Below the pieces are notes generated by a model. It worked only from the letters and a program-made list of their open reading frames with translations, searched no databases and was not told where the DNA came from. Shown in pieces: positions 43,302-52,640 of a stretch of 64,000 bases of DNA. The first letter of the stretch is position 1, and every line of letters starts with the position of its first letter. The stretch is from contig NZ_VUOE01000002.1 in assembly GCF_008386635.1 (NCBI RefSeq), forward strand, positions 766,665 through 830,664. Direction: 5' to 3'. This DNA is from Maribacter flavus. GTDB taxonomy: Bacteria > Bacteroidota > Bacteroidia > Flavobacteriales > Flavobacteriaceae. The position numbers and the translations under genes are program-made.

Positions 43302-44282
43302 ATGCTCAAAGTTGGGGTTCTAGGGGCCGGTCATTTAGGCAAGATTCATTTACGTTTGCTAAACCAATCCGAAAAATATGAATTGAAAGGGTTTTATGAT
43401 GCCGATATCATGAATGCTACTAAAGTGGAGACCGAGTTTGGTTACACCTATTTTGACAACTTCAACACGCTTATAAATGCCGTTGATGTGGTCGATATCG
43501 TCACTCCTACCCTTTCCCATTACGAATGCGCCAAGAAGGCCATGGAAAAAGGCAAGCATGTTTTTATTGAAAAACCCATTACAAATACCTTGGAAGAAGC
43601 TGAAGCGCTTTTGGTTCTTGAGCAAAAATTTGGGGTCAAGGGACAAGTGGGCCACGTGGAACGCTTCAACCCTGCTTTTACTGCAGTTAGGGAATCCATA
43701 AACCAACCCATGTTCATTGAAACGCATCGTTTGGCGGAGTTCAATCCCAGGGGTACGGATGTTCCGGTTGTATTGGATCTGATGATTCATGATATCGATG
43801 CCATTTTGAGCGTGGTGAATTCGAAGGTAATAGGTATAAAGGCAAGTGGGGTATCGGTGTTGAGTCAGTCCCCGGACATTGCGAATGCCCGATTGGAATT
43901 TGAGAATGGCTGCGTCGCCAACCTAACCGCAAGCCGTATTAGTCTTAAGAACATGCGTAAATCTAGATTTTTCCAAAAGGACGCTTATATATCCGTGGAT
44001 TTTCTTGAGAAAAAGGTGGAAGTAGTGAAAATGAAGGACGCACCGGAGGTTCCCGGGGATTTTGATATGATCTTGCAAAATGCGGAAGGCGTTAAAAAGC
44101 AGATTTATTTTGAAAATCCTTCCATTTTGGGCAACAACGCTATTTTGGATGAACTTGAATCTTTTGCCGATGCAATTAACAACAATACTAGGCCCACAGT
44201 AACATTGCAACAGGGTACGGAGGCCTTAAAAGTGGCCCTACAGATTATAGATGCATTTGAGAATAAATCAGTGCTGGGATGA
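43302..44282 (+). CDS. Gfo/Idh/MocA-family oxidoreductase
   Basis: A 326-residue NAD(P)-dependent dehydrogenase. The Rossmann motif is VLGAGHLGKIHL, and the family signature EKPITNTLEEAEALL (the EKP motif) is at about residue 90; PVVLDLMIHDIDAI carries the catalytic histidine. Substrates in this family are usually sugars or cyclitols, and the specific one is not deducible here. It begins a plus-strand run (oxidoreductase, hbd, yggS, exonuclease) with short gaps; the hbd gene follows after 38 bp. Confidence 0.9.
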   Translation: MLKVGVLGAGHLGKIHLRLLNQSEKYELKGFYDADIMNATKVETEFGYTYFDNFNTLINAVDVVDIVTPTLSHYECAKKAMEKGKHVFIEKPITNTLEEAEALLVLEQKFGVKGQVGHVERFNPAFTAVRESINQPMFIETHRLAEFNPRGTDVPVVLDLMIHDIDAILSVVNSKVIGIKASGVSVLSQSPDIANARLEFENGCVANLTASRISLKNMRKSRFFQKDAYISVDFLEKKVEVVKMKDAPEVPGDFDMILQNAEGVKKQIYFENPSILGNNAILDELESFADAINNNTRPTVTLQQGTEALKVALQIIDAFENKSVLG

Positions 44283-44320
44283 TTATTGTAATCTCCTAAA
44301 TGCTTTAAATAAAAGAAAGA

Positions 44321-45208
44321 ATGGAAAAAATTGCGGTGATAGGTGCTGGAACGATGGGTAACGGAATTGCCCATGTTTTTGCCCAAAATGGTTATAAGGT
44401 ACAGTTAATCGACCTGAATGAAAATGCTCTTGAAAGGGGTATTGCTACCATTTCCAAGAATTTAGACCGAATGCTGGCCAAGGAAAAAATATCCGAAGTA
44501 GATAAACAAAATACTTTAGATAATATTGCTACATATACCGATTTGGAAAGCGGTGTAAAACAGGTGGATCTGGTCGTTGAGGCCGCCTCAGAGAAATTGG
44601 AAATCAAGCTGGATATTTTTAAAAAATTGGATGCCTTCTGCAAACCTGATGCTATCTTGGCAACCAATACATCCTCCATTTCCATTACCCAGATTGCTTC
44701 GGTGACCTCTAGGCCATCCCAGGTAATTGGGATGCATTTTATGAATCCAGTGCCCATTATGCAATTGGTGGAAATCATCCGTGGATATTCTACTTCGGAC
44801 GAAACCACAAAACAGATTATGGAGCTTTCCAAGAAATTGGGAAAGACACCCACCGAAGTCAACGACTATCCCGGATTTGTGGCCAATAGGATTCTTATGC
44901 CTATGATAAACGAGGCCATAGAATCCCTACATTATGGGGTTGCCGGAGTGGTGGAAATAGATACGGTCATGAAATTGGGTATGGCCCACCCCATGGGTCC
45001 GTTGCAATTGGCAGATTTCATTGGGTTGGATGTTTGTTTATCCATTTTACAGGTGATGTACGACGGATTTAAAAATCCAAAATATGCACCTTCCCCCCTT
45101 TTGGTCAACATGGTTACCGCAGGAAAATTGGGTGTTAAGTCCAAGGAGGGTTTTTATGATTATTCAGAAAACACAAAAGCCGAAACCGTTTCAAATCAGT
45201 TTAAATAA
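44321..45208 (+). CDS. 3-hydroxyacyl-CoA (3-hydroxybutyryl-CoA) dehydrogenase
   Basis: A 295-residue single-function enzyme. The NAD motif is VIGAGTMGNGIAHVFAQNG. The catalytic histidine-glutamate dyad lies in IGMHFMNPVPIMQLVEII, and the C-terminal domain carries DYPGFVANRILMPMINEA and GMAHPMGPLQLADFIGLD. It oxidises 3-hydroxybutyryl-CoA or longer 3-hydroxyacyl-CoA in butyrate or fatty-acid metabolism. No thiolase or crotonase is next to it. Co-transcription with the flanking genes is likely from spacing (yggS follows after 5 bp). Confidence 0.94.
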   Translation: MEKIAVIGAGTMGNGIAHVFAQNGYKVQLIDLNENALERGIATISKNLDRMLAKEKISEVDKQNTLDNIATYTDLESGVKQVDLVVEAASEKLEIKLDIFKKLDAFCKPDAILATNTSSISITQIASVTSRPSQVIGMHFMNPVPIMQLVEIIRGYSTSDETTKQIMELSKKLGKTPTEVNDYPGFVANRILMPMINEAIESLHYGVAGVVEIDTVMKLGMAHPMGPLQLADFIGLDVCLSILQVMYDGFKNPKYAPSPLLVNMVTAGKLGVKSKEGFYDYSENTKAETVSNQFK

Positions 45209-45213
45209 TATCC

Positions 45214-45873
45214 ATGTCCATAGCCGAAAACCTTAGGTCCATCAAAAAAGAGATTCCTGAAAGCGTAACCTTGGTAGCGGTTTCCAAAACCAAACCGGTG
45301 TCTGATCTTATGCAAGCCTACCAAAGCGGACATAAAATCTTTGGGGAGAACAAGGTGCAGGAAATGGTCCAAAAATGGGAGGAAATGCCCAAGGATATCC
45401 AATGGCATATGATCGGACACGTACAACGCAACAAGGTCAAATATATGGCGGAGTTCGTTTCCTTGATACACGGAGTGGACAGTCTAAAATTATTGACCGA
45501 AATCGATAAACAAGCAAAAAAGCACGATCGGGTAATTCCCTGTCTTCTACAGGTACACATTGCCGAAGAGGATACCAAATTTGGTTTCGATGCCGATGAA
45601 ATAACAGATTTGATACACAAGCCGGAATACAAAAAACTACAGAACATATCCGTTCAAGGATTGATGGGTATGGCCACCTTTACGGATGACATGGAACAGG
45701 TTAGAAGGGAATTCAGGACCTTGAACAGGCTTTTTCGCGAATTGAAAAATACACTTCCCCAAATAGCCATTCTTTCCATGGGAATGAGCGGCGATTATAC
45801 CGTTGCCATTGAAGAAGGAAGCACGATGGTACGCATTGGAAGTAGTATCTTTGGAAAACGGAATTACAACTAA
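45214..45873 (+). CDS. YggS-family PLP homeostasis protein
   Basis: A 219-residue PLP-binding protein related to alanine-racemase barrels. The N-terminal VTLVAVSKTKPV carries the PLP lysine; FGENKVQEMVQKWEEMP, WHMIGHVQRNKVKYM and the late LSMGMSGDYTVAIEEGSTMVRIGSSIFG are diagnostic. The family has no strong catalytic role and controls PLP and amino-acid balance. It is 5 bp after the hbd gene. Confidence 0.95.
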   Translation: MSIAENLRSIKKEIPESVTLVAVSKTKPVSDLMQAYQSGHKIFGENKVQEMVQKWEEMPKDIQWHMIGHVQRNKVKYMAEFVSLIHGVDSLKLLTEIDKQAKKHDRVIPCLLQVHIAEEDTKFGFDADEITDLIHKPEYKKLQNISVQGLMGMATFTDDMEQVRREFRTLNRLFRELKNTLPQIAILSMGMSGDYTVAIEEGSTMVRIGSSIFGKRNYN

Positions 45874-45914
45874 ACGTGTTAGTGCAACGTTCAAAATAGG
45901 ATTGAAATTATTTT

Positions 45915-47276
45915 ATGTACGCCATACTGGATATAGAAACGACGGGAGGGAAATTCAATGAAGAGGGCATTACGGAAATCGCGATTCATAAATTCGATGG
46001 GCATAAAGTAACCGATTCTTTTATCAGCTTGATCAATCCCGAAAAGGAAATCCAGCCGTATGTTGTCAATTTAACCGGCATAAACAACAAAATGCTCCGC
46101 ACCGCACCCAGGTTTCATGAGGTTGCCAAAAGAATCATCGAAATTACCGAGGATGCCGTACTAGTAGCACATAATGCTCAGTTCGACTATCGTATCCTGA
46201 GAACGGAATTTCGTAGATTGGGTTATAACTACGAGCGAAAAAGCCTCTGCACGGTCGACTTGTCCAAAGTGCTTTTACCCGATGCCGAATCCTATAGTTT
46301 GGGTAAATTGGTAAGATCCCTGGGTATTCCGGTAAGTGACCGTCACCGGGCAAATGGAGATGCCCTGGCTACCGTAAAATTATTCAAGCTACTGCTGGCA
46401 AAGGATACGGGAAAGACCATAATCCAGGATGTCATTAGAAAAGAGGCGCATGGGGAACTCTCTGAAAAACAATTGGATATTGTCCAAAGCATGCCCAATA
46501 CGACCGGTGTTTTTTACATGCATAACAAGGATGGGGATATCATTTACTTGAGCAAAAGCACCGATATCAAAAAAAAGGTGAACCAACTATTTACCAAGGC
46601 TGGGGAACGGGCCAGAAAACTGACCAAGGATACCAGAAAGGTTACCTATGAAAAAACGGGCAGCGAATTGGTGGCACTGCTCAAAGAACATCAGGAACTA
46701 TTAAAAAATAGGCCTAAATACAATTCCATGCCAAGAAAAAGAATGTTCTCCCATACGCTCTGTCTTTCAAAAAATGAATATGGGTATTTGGGATTAAAAA
46801 CTGTCAAGGTAAATCAGTGTACGGACGCTTGGGGATTTTTCAACGGGGAATTCAGTGCAAAAAATCATTTGTTTAAGATCACTAGGGAATTCAACCTATG
46901 TGACAAAATCAATGGCATAAGTGAGGCCAGAGGTAACTGTGCCAACTATTTGGAAGGCAAATGCAAGGGTGCCTGTATTCAAAGGGAAGATGTTGAAACC
47001 TACAATGAACGGATTTTGGAAGCTCTGCAAAAATATTCGCTAAGGAATAAGGAAGTGGTGTTGGTGGATAAAGGTCGTGAGGTAGGTGAATATTCGGCCA
47101 TTATGGTTCGGAAAGGTTCTTTGGTGGGTGTTGGTTATTACGACCTTAACCATCAAATAAATAATATTCATATCTTAGAAAATTTGATAACTCCAATGAA
47201 CGGCACTCAAAACGCCAATTTCATTATTGAATCATATCTAAGAAAACGGAAAATATTGAAAACGATTTCCTTGTAA
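45915..47276 (+). CDS. DEDD exonuclease fused to UvrC/Cho-like GIY-YIG domain
   Basis: A 453-residue nuclease. The N-terminal 165 residues are a DnaQ-like DEDDh 3'-5' exonuclease: ExoI motif AILDIETTGGKFNEEG, ExoII LVAHNAQFDYRIL, ExoIII HRANGDALATVKLF. A GIY-YIG-type segment follows (about 200-280): TTGVFYMHNKDGDIIYLSKSTDIKKKVNQLF, in which the GIY and YIG signatures are degenerate (GVF, YLS). The remainder resembles the UvrC/Cho region with a cysteine group (CANYLEGKCKGACIQ). This architecture occurs in other bacteria as a UvrC-homologue linked to a DNA polymerase III epsilon-like domain. A DNA repair role is likely. Confidence 0.9.
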   Translation: MYAILDIETTGGKFNEEGITEIAIHKFDGHKVTDSFISLINPEKEIQPYVVNLTGINNKMLRTAPRFHEVAKRIIEITEDAVLVAHNAQFDYRILRTEFRRLGYNYERKSLCTVDLSKVLLPDAESYSLGKLVRSLGIPVSDRHRANGDALATVKLFKLLLAKDTGKTIIQDVIRKEAHGELSEKQLDIVQSMPNTTGVFYMHNKDGDIIYLSKSTDIKKKVNQLFTKAGERARKLTKDTRKVTYEKTGSELVALLKEHQELLKNRPKYNSMPRKRMFSHTLCLSKNEYGYLGLKTVKVNQCTDAWGFFNGEFSAKNHLFKITREFNLCDKINGISEARGNCANYLEGKCKGACIQREDVETYNERILEALQKYSLRNKEVVLVDKGREVGEYSAIMVRKGSLVGVGYYDLNHQINNIHILENLITPMNGTQNANFIIESYLRKRKILKTISL

Positions 47277-47282
47277 ATACCA

Positions 47283-48143
47283 TTGAACAAGAAGGGCGAA
47301 AATACCGATTGGAAACAGAAACTTCATGAAATCATTTATGAGGCAGACACCCCTATGGGCAAATGGTTTGATATTGTCCTTATTTTTGTCATACTCTTCA
47401 GTGTGCTGTTGATTATGTTGGAAAGTGTGAAGCAAATCGATGAGGAATATCATAGAACACTTCTTACCTTGGAATGGGTCGTCACCATTCTTTTCACCAT
47501 AGAGTACATCGCAAGGATCATTTGCATACAAAAGCCCTTTAAGTATATTTTCAGTTTCTACGGCATCATCGATTTTTTATCCACGATTCCCTTATACCTT
47601 TCCTATGTGCTTGCGGGCTCCCAGGTTTTGTTGGCGGTGCGGGCATTTAGATTGTTGCGCGTATTTAGGATATTGAAATTGGTCCGTTTTCTTGGCGAAG
47701 CCTCACAATTGAAAAGTGCTTTGAGAGCAAGTAGCGCCAAGATTACGGTCTTTTTGTTTGCCGTTTTGATACTTTCCGTAATGTTGGGTACTTTGATGTA
47801 TTTGGTAGAAGGCGACGAAGCTGGATTTACCAGCATCCCCATGAGTATTTATTGGACCATAGTTACACTTACTACGGTAGGTTACGGAGATATTGCTCCC
47901 ATAACCCCTCAGGGTCAGTTCATTGCAACCGTTATTATGCTGCTGGGTTATGGTGTTATTGCCGTGCCAACGGGAATGGTAACCGTTGAATTTGGGAAAC
48001 GGTCCAGGGCTTTAAAAACGGGCGAGGATAAAGTGGAAAAATTCGTCCATGTAAACACCCAAGCGTGTCCATCATGTTCCAAGGAAGGCCATAGGGACGA
48101 TGCCAGCCATTGTTATAATTGCGGAAGTTTGCTGAATGAATAA
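47283..48143 (+). CDS. Voltage-gated-type potassium channel with C-terminal zinc ribbon
   Basis: A 286-residue six-segment channel. The S4 voltage sensor has arginines at three-residue steps (RAFRLLRVFRILKLVRFLG), and the pore holds the selectivity filter TLTTVGYGDIAP (near residue 200). The C-terminal tail ends in a four-cysteine zinc ribbon (CPSCSKEG...CYNCGS). The start is TTG 47283, kept because the N-terminal HEIIYEADTPMGKWFDI is typical of bacterial Kv-like channels and precedes the first ATG. The gene overlaps the miaA start by 8 bp, so the three genes (channel, miaA, gluconokinase) form one operon. Confidence 0.9.
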   Translation: MNKKGENTDWKQKLHEIIYEADTPMGKWFDIVLIFVILFSVLLIMLESVKQIDEEYHRTLLTLEWVVTILFTIEYIARIICIQKPFKYIFSFYGIIDFLSTIPLYLSYVLAGSQVLLAVRAFRLLRVFRILKLVRFLGEASQLKSALRASSAKITVFLFAVLILSVMLGTLMYLVEGDEAGFTSIPMSIYWTIVTLTTVGYGDIAPITPQGQFIATVIMLLGYGVIAVPTGMVTVEFGKRSRALKTGEDKVEKFVHVNTQACPSCSKEGHRDDASHCYNCGSLLNE

Positions 48144-49056
48144 AGTGCTCATTTCTGTAATTGGTCCCACGGCGATCGGGAAAACGCGATTGGCCATTTT
48201 ATTGGCAAATCATTACAAAACGGAAATCATTTCCGCGGATTCCCGACAGTTTTTTAAGGAAATGTCAATAGGTACCGCTGTACCAAACCCTACCGAGCTT
48301 TCCAGTGCCGTTCATCATTGCATACAGCATAAAAGTATACTTGAACCCTATTCCGTGGGTGATTTTGAGAGGGATGCCCTAAACATGTTGAAGGGAATAT
48401 TTCAAAAAAATCATGTGGCAATCATGGTGGGTGGTAGCGGTCTTTATGTGGATGCCGTCACCAAGGGACTGGATTCCTTTCCCCAAGTGGATAGTGCCAT
48501 ACGTGAAAAACTGAACAGGGAGCTAGCCGAAATAGGAATTGAAAGTTTACAATCCAGACTCAAAGAACTCGACCCCGATCACTATCAAAAAATGGATATT
48601 CAAAACCCCCATCGTATCATAAGGGCCTTGGAAATCTGTTATGGTACGGGAAAACCTTATTCCAGTTTTTTGAATAGGCCCAAAGACAAAAGAAACTTCA
48701 AAGTGGTATCCGTTGGTTTAATGGCCGACAGAAAAGTGGTCTATAATAAAATTAATGAAAGGGTGGATGGTATGATGCAGGACGGTCTGTTGGCAGAAGT
48801 GAAATCCCTAGTTGCATATAGCGATTTGAACGCACTACAAACGGTAGGTTACAAGGAACTTTTTGAGTATTTAAATGGAAATTGGACCTTGGATTTTGCG
48901 GTTTCCGAAATAAAGAAAAATACGCGAAGATTTGCCAAAAGACAGATTACCTGGTTCAAAAAAACCGAGGACGTCCTGTGGTTGGATTTTGATAACACTA
49001 CAGATAAAATGATTACCAAAGTTGATAGGAAGGTCAAAGAATTACAAAATGAATGA
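48136..49056 (+). CDS. miaA: tRNA dimethylallyltransferase
   Basis: A 306-residue enzyme adding the isopentenyl group to A37 of tRNAs that read U-starting codons. The P-loop is VIGPTAIGKTRLA; SADSRQFFKEMSIGTAVP, VGGSGLYVDAV and the C-terminal ARRF-type motif (KKNTRRFAKRQITWFK) are diagnostic. Normal length. Translational coupling is likely with the channel gene upstream (8-bp overlap) and the kinase gene downstream (8-bp overlap). Confidence 0.97.
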   Translation: MNKVLISVIGPTAIGKTRLAILLANHYKTEIISADSRQFFKEMSIGTAVPNPTELSSAVHHCIQHKSILEPYSVGDFERDALNMLKGIFQKNHVAIMVGGSGLYVDAVTKGLDSFPQVDSAIREKLNRELAEIGIESLQSRLKELDPDHYQKMDIQNPHRIIRALEICYGTGKPYSSFLNRPKDKRNFKVVSVGLMADRKVVYNKINERVDGMMQDGLLAEVKSLVAYSDLNALQTVGYKELFEYLNGNWTLDFAVSEIKKNTRRFAKRQITWFKKTEDVLWLDFDNTTDKMITKVDRKVKELQNE

Positions 49057-49543
49057 AACAAAAATTATTTTCGTAATGGGTGTTTCCGGTTGTGGAAAAT
49101 CGACCGTTGGGAACCTTTTGGCCAAGAAATTGGGTTATACCTTTTTTGATGGGGACCATTACCATCCCCAAGCGAACATCGATAAGATGAGCAAAGGGAT
49201 TCCCTTAGATGATAATGATAGAAAAGGTTGGTTGGAAACATTGAATGAATTGGGGATAAAGCATCGGGAGCAGGGGGCCGTAATCGTATGTTCTGCACTA
49301 AAAGCAACCTATAGGGAAATGTTAAGGAACGGGTTGGAAGAAGTGGCTGTTTTTCTATTTCTAAAGGGTACTTTGGAGCAAATTAGTTATCGGCTTAGTT
49401 TAAGAAAGGGGCATTTTATGCCCAAGGAATTGTTGCAATCTCAATTTGAAACTTTGGAGGAACCAGAAAACGCACTTGTAGTAGGAATAGATAATTCTCC
49501 AGAAGAAATTGTAAATCAGGTTCTTCATCTTCTTTCAAATTAA
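49049..49543 (+). CDS. Gluconokinase, GntK type
   Basis: A 164-residue kinase phosphorylating D-gluconate. P-loop GVSGCGKSTVGNLLA, then FFDGDHYHPQANIDKMSKGIPLDDNDRKGW (substrate site) and CSALKATYREMLR. ATG 49049 overlaps the miaA stop by 8 bp; the longer frame to 49022 runs inside miaA and is rejected. Gluconate uptake genes are not adjacent. A terminator follows immediately. Confidence 0.92.
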   Translation: MNETKIIFVMGVSGCGKSTVGNLLAKKLGYTFFDGDHYHPQANIDKMSKGIPLDDNDRKGWLETLNELGIKHREQGAVIVCSALKATYREMLRNGLEEVAVFLFLKGTLEQISYRLSLRKGHFMPKELLQSQFETLEEPENALVVGIDNSPEEIVNQVLHLLSN

Positions 49544-49544
49544 A

Positions 49545-49566
49545 AAAGCACCCTGTTGGGTGCTTT
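49545..49566 (+). terminator. Terminator closing the channel-miaA-kinase operon
   Basis: Perfect stem AAAGCACCC / GGGTGCTTT with a TGTT loop, two bases past the kinase stop. The T-tract is short. Confidence 0.85.
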
Positions 49567-49592
49567 AATATCCATTCCTTGATAGGATAGGA

Positions 49593-50306
49593 TTATTCGT
49601 CCTCATTTTTTATGACCAACCGGAAACCCTCGCCATGGATGTTCAAAATTTCCACATTTTCATCTCGTTTTAGGTATTTTCTAAGTTTGGCGATGTATAC
49701 GTCCATACTTCTGGAAGTAAAGTAATTGTCATCTCTCCAGATTTTGGTAAGTGCCAGTTCCCTCGGCATCAGGTCGTTTTCATGAAGGGCCAAAAGCCGT
49801 AACAGCTCGTTCTCCTTTGGTGAAAGTTTTATAGCTTCCTCTTCCTTGTATTTTAAAAAACGAAGTTTTGAATTGAGATGGAAGCCTCCAATTTCAAATT
49901 CGAACTTTTTACTATCGGCAAGGCTGCTGGATGCTTTTCTTTGAAGTATGGCCTTTATTTTCATTAATAGCACCTCAGAGTCAAAAGGTTTGTTCAGATA
50001 ATCATCGGCACCAGCTTTATAACCTTTTAGGACATCTTCCTTCATGGTTTTGGCCGTTAAAAAAACTATGGGAACATTTTCGTTCTTTTCCCTAATTTCC
50101 TTGGCCAAAGTAAACCCATCCTTATAAGGCATCATAACATCCAAGATGCAAATGTCATAATTGTCCTTCTTAAACTTTTCAAATCCTTCCATACCATTTT
50201 TGGCCAAGGTTACATCAAAGTCGTTCATGGACAAATAGTCCTTAAGGACAATACCAAAGTTTGGATCGTCTTCTACTAAAAGTATTTTCTTATTTACTGT
50301 TTCCAT
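49593..50306 (-). CDS. OmpR-family response regulator, RprY-like
   Basis: A 237-residue regulator with a receiver (LLVEDDPNFG, phosphoacceptor D56 in CILDVMMP, K in YLNKPFD) and a C-terminal winged helix (LSPKENELLRLLALHENDL, RSMDVYIAKLRKYLK). It is encoded 5 bp after the kinase gene and is clearly its partner. Resemblance to RprY of Bacteroides/Porphyromonas is by memory of length and motifs; RprXY controls envelope or sodium stress there. The convergent gluconokinase terminator lies between the two operons. Confidence 0.92.
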   Translation of the reverse strand: METVNKKILLVEDDPNFGIVLKDYLSMNDFDVTLAKNGMEGFEKFKKDNYDICILDVMMPYKDGFTLAKEIREKNENVPIVFLTAKTMKEDVLKGYKAGADDYLNKPFDSEVLLMKIKAILQRKASSSLADSKKFEFEIGGFHLNSKLRFLKYKEEEAIKLSPKENELLRLLALHENDLMPRELALTKIWRDDNYFTSRSMDVYIAKLRKYLKRDENVEILNIHGEGFRLVIKNEDE

Positions 50307-50311
50307 AATTT

Positions 50312-51892
50312 TTAAATTAAAGGCAGTTTAATGTAGAAAGTGCTTCCTTTGTCTTTTTCACTTTCCGCATATACCTCCCCTTGATGATCATCTACTATTT
50401 TTTTAACATAGGCCAGTCCTAATCCATGACCCTTAACATTGTGAATATCTCCAGTGTGTTCTCTAAAAAATTTTTCAAAAACCCGTTTTAATACGGCCTT
50501 GCTCATCCCTGCTCCTTGATCTTGCACTTTAATAAGAATACTATTCTTTACCACTTCCGTAAATACATCTATTTTGGGCGCATCATTGGAATATTTTATG
50601 GCGTTATCCAAAATATTAACAATGACATTGGTAAAGTGCATCTCATTTGCAAGTACCTCGGAACGTTGCGCATCCAAATGGGTATCAATATAACCACCTC
50701 TATCCTGAACGATAAGTTCAACATGTGTAATGGCATCGTTTATTATATCATGTGCATCTACTCTATCCTTACTGATATCCAATTGATTTTTTTCCAATTT
50801 GGAGATACGAAGTACATTTTCAACTTGAGCGTGCATACGTTTGTTCTCGTCCCTGATCATTTGTAAATAGCGGGAAACCTTTTCCTGGTCACCTATGATT
50901 TTTGGATTTCGAATCGCTTCAACTGCAAGATTGATTGTTGCAATGGGCGTCTTGAACTCATGCGTCATGTTGTTGATGAAATCTGATTTTATCTCGGATA
51001 TCTGTTTTTGCCTGATCAACTGGTATATCGCCCCTGAATAGGCAATGACGATTATTAGTGTAAAAAGGAGTGACAAAAGTGCCAATCCCAAAATGGACTG
51101 GACCAAAAAGCGCTTCTTTTTTGGAAATGAAACCAACAAGTCAAAGTTGGAAATACCGTCAAAATCCGTAAATAGGGGTGACTTATAAATATTCACTTCT
51201 GAATATTTGAATTTTCTGGATTTCAACTTGGTCGGCAGACCATTGCTATATACACCATATTCAAAAGCTATATCTACGCCCCTATCAGCTAATTCCCGCT
51301 GTACCAATAACTCAATTTCCTGTTTGGATACGCGCTTGTGAATGGGAACCCTTTTGGCGTAGTTCGTAAAGAGATCTTCAACGGCATATTTGTCTATATC
51401 CCTCAAACCACCTATTTTTTCCAATCTTTGGATAGGTGTAAGCCGATATCCTTTTCCATCTATATTTAAATCTTCCCTAAAGATAGAAGTAGTACGCTTG
51501 CTTGTATAGTTTTTGATGAAAGTGGTATCGCCCACTTCTCCATTATCAAAGAACGTTGAGGAAATTCCATAGTCCTCCTCCAGGATACCATGCTCATACA
51601 ACAATATCTCATTGGAATTGACATCCCTATCAATGAAAAAGAAATTTCTGAAATGAGTTTCCTTCAATTCCCCGATACTATCCTTTGCATAAAGATATCT
51701 ATCGTAATAATTTTTTTTCTCCCGCTCCTCTATTTGATTGGTAACACTATTTAAAGCTTCGGAAACAACATTTGAAAACTGTTCCTCCTTGTTCTCGACG
51801 GATTTTTTTATCCAAATACTTTGAATGAAAATCAACCCAATGAGAGAAAGGCTCATTAGAACTACCAAGAGAACAAATAACCTCTTATTCAT
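50312..51892 (-). CDS. Sensor histidine kinase, RprX-like
   Basis: A 526-residue inner-membrane kinase with two membrane helices (about 1-27 and 267-293) flanking a 240-residue periplasmic sensor region. The H-box is NNMTHEFKTPIATINLAVEA with phospho-acceptor H311; N, G1, F and G2 boxes are present (NILDNAIKYSND, VQDQGAGMS, FEKFFREHTG, GHGLGLAYVK). Periplasmic sequence has no recognisable sensor domain. It precedes and nearly touches the response regulator gene; the pair is co-transcribed. Confidence 0.93.
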   Translation of the reverse strand: MNKRLFVLLVVLMSLSLIGLIFIQSIWIKKSVENKEEQFSNVVSEALNSVTNQIEEREKKNYYDRYLYAKDSIGELKETHFRNFFFIDRDVNSNEILLYEHGILEEDYGISSTFFDNGEVGDTTFIKNYTSKRTTSIFREDLNIDGKGYRLTPIQRLEKIGGLRDIDKYAVEDLFTNYAKRVPIHKRVSKQEIELLVQRELADRGVDIAFEYGVYSNGLPTKLKSRKFKYSEVNIYKSPLFTDFDGISNFDLLVSFPKKKRFLVQSILGLALLSLLFTLIIVIAYSGAIYQLIRQKQISEIKSDFINNMTHEFKTPIATINLAVEAIRNPKIIGDQEKVSRYLQMIRDENKRMHAQVENVLRISKLEKNQLDISKDRVDAHDIINDAITHVELIVQDRGGYIDTHLDAQRSEVLANEMHFTNVIVNILDNAIKYSNDAPKIDVFTEVVKNSILIKVQDQGAGMSKAVLKRVFEKFFREHTGDIHNVKGHGLGLAYVKKIVDDHQGEVYAESEKDKGSTFYIKLPLI

Positions 51893-51975
51893 TATAATGT
51901 TAAAATTAATTATTTACAGGGAAGCCCTAAGTACGTTTAACCAAACCTTAACACAAATGTTAAAATTTGCCGTCC

Positions 51976-52560
51976 TTATGAAAAATCAAGGATTCGAGAA
52001 TGAATCTCGTCTACTTTTGCACTAGTTTTTTCTAGGTTAACATTTTCAATGACATAATCCGCTAAGGGCAACTTTTTTGAATCCTCCAACTGATTGTTCA
52101 TTCGGGCCAAGATCTCCTCACGTGTCGCGTTGTCCCGTTCCAAAAGCCGTTTTATGCGTACTTCCATAGGGGCAGTGATCAAAATAACCTTATCATATAA
52201 ACCCTGGGCTTCATTTTCAAACAACAATGCGGTTTCTTGAATTACGTATGGGGCATTTTGAGTTTCACTCCATTTAACAAAATGTTTCCGAACGACAGGA
52301 TGCACAATTTTGTTTAACCTTTTCAATAATAGGGGGTCGTTAAAGACCGACTTTGCTATATATGAACGGTTCAATTTGCCATCATGATAGGCCGTTTCCC
52401 CAAACAAGTCTACCAGCTTTTTTCTAATGGTTTTGGAGGTATGCATAAGTTTTTTGGCCTCCAAATCAGAATTATAAATAGGTACACCCAATTCTTCAAA
52501 CATCTTTGCTACGGTAGTTTTTCCACTACCAATGCCTCCGGTAAGGCCAATTATTTTCAT
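51976..52560 (-). CDS. coaE: Dephospho-CoA kinase
   Basis: A 194-residue enzyme for the last step of coenzyme A synthesis. P-loop GLTGGIGSGKTTVAKMF, YNSDLEAKKLM and PVVRKHFVKWSE are family hallmarks. It is unlinked to panB and coaBC in the window, so the CoA pathway genes are scattered here. The gene is downstream of YbbR and GT2 genes on the same strand, with gaps of 80 bp and 8 bp. Confidence 0.96.
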   Translation of the reverse strand: MKIIGLTGGIGSGKTTVAKMFEELGVPIYNSDLEAKKLMHTSKTIRKKLVDLFGETAYHDGKLNRSYIAKSVFNDPLLLKRLNKIVHPVVRKHFVKWSETQNAPYVIQETALLFENEAQGLYDKVILITAPMEVRIKRLLERDNATREEILARMNNQLEDSKKLPLADYVIENVNLEKTSAKVDEIHSRILDFS

Positions 52561-52640
52561 CTGTTTAAAAGCGTTTAAAAAATTTTGGATGCCACAAAAA
52601 GTAATAAATTAAAAATAGTTTCCTCTTTATAAGTCAGGTA

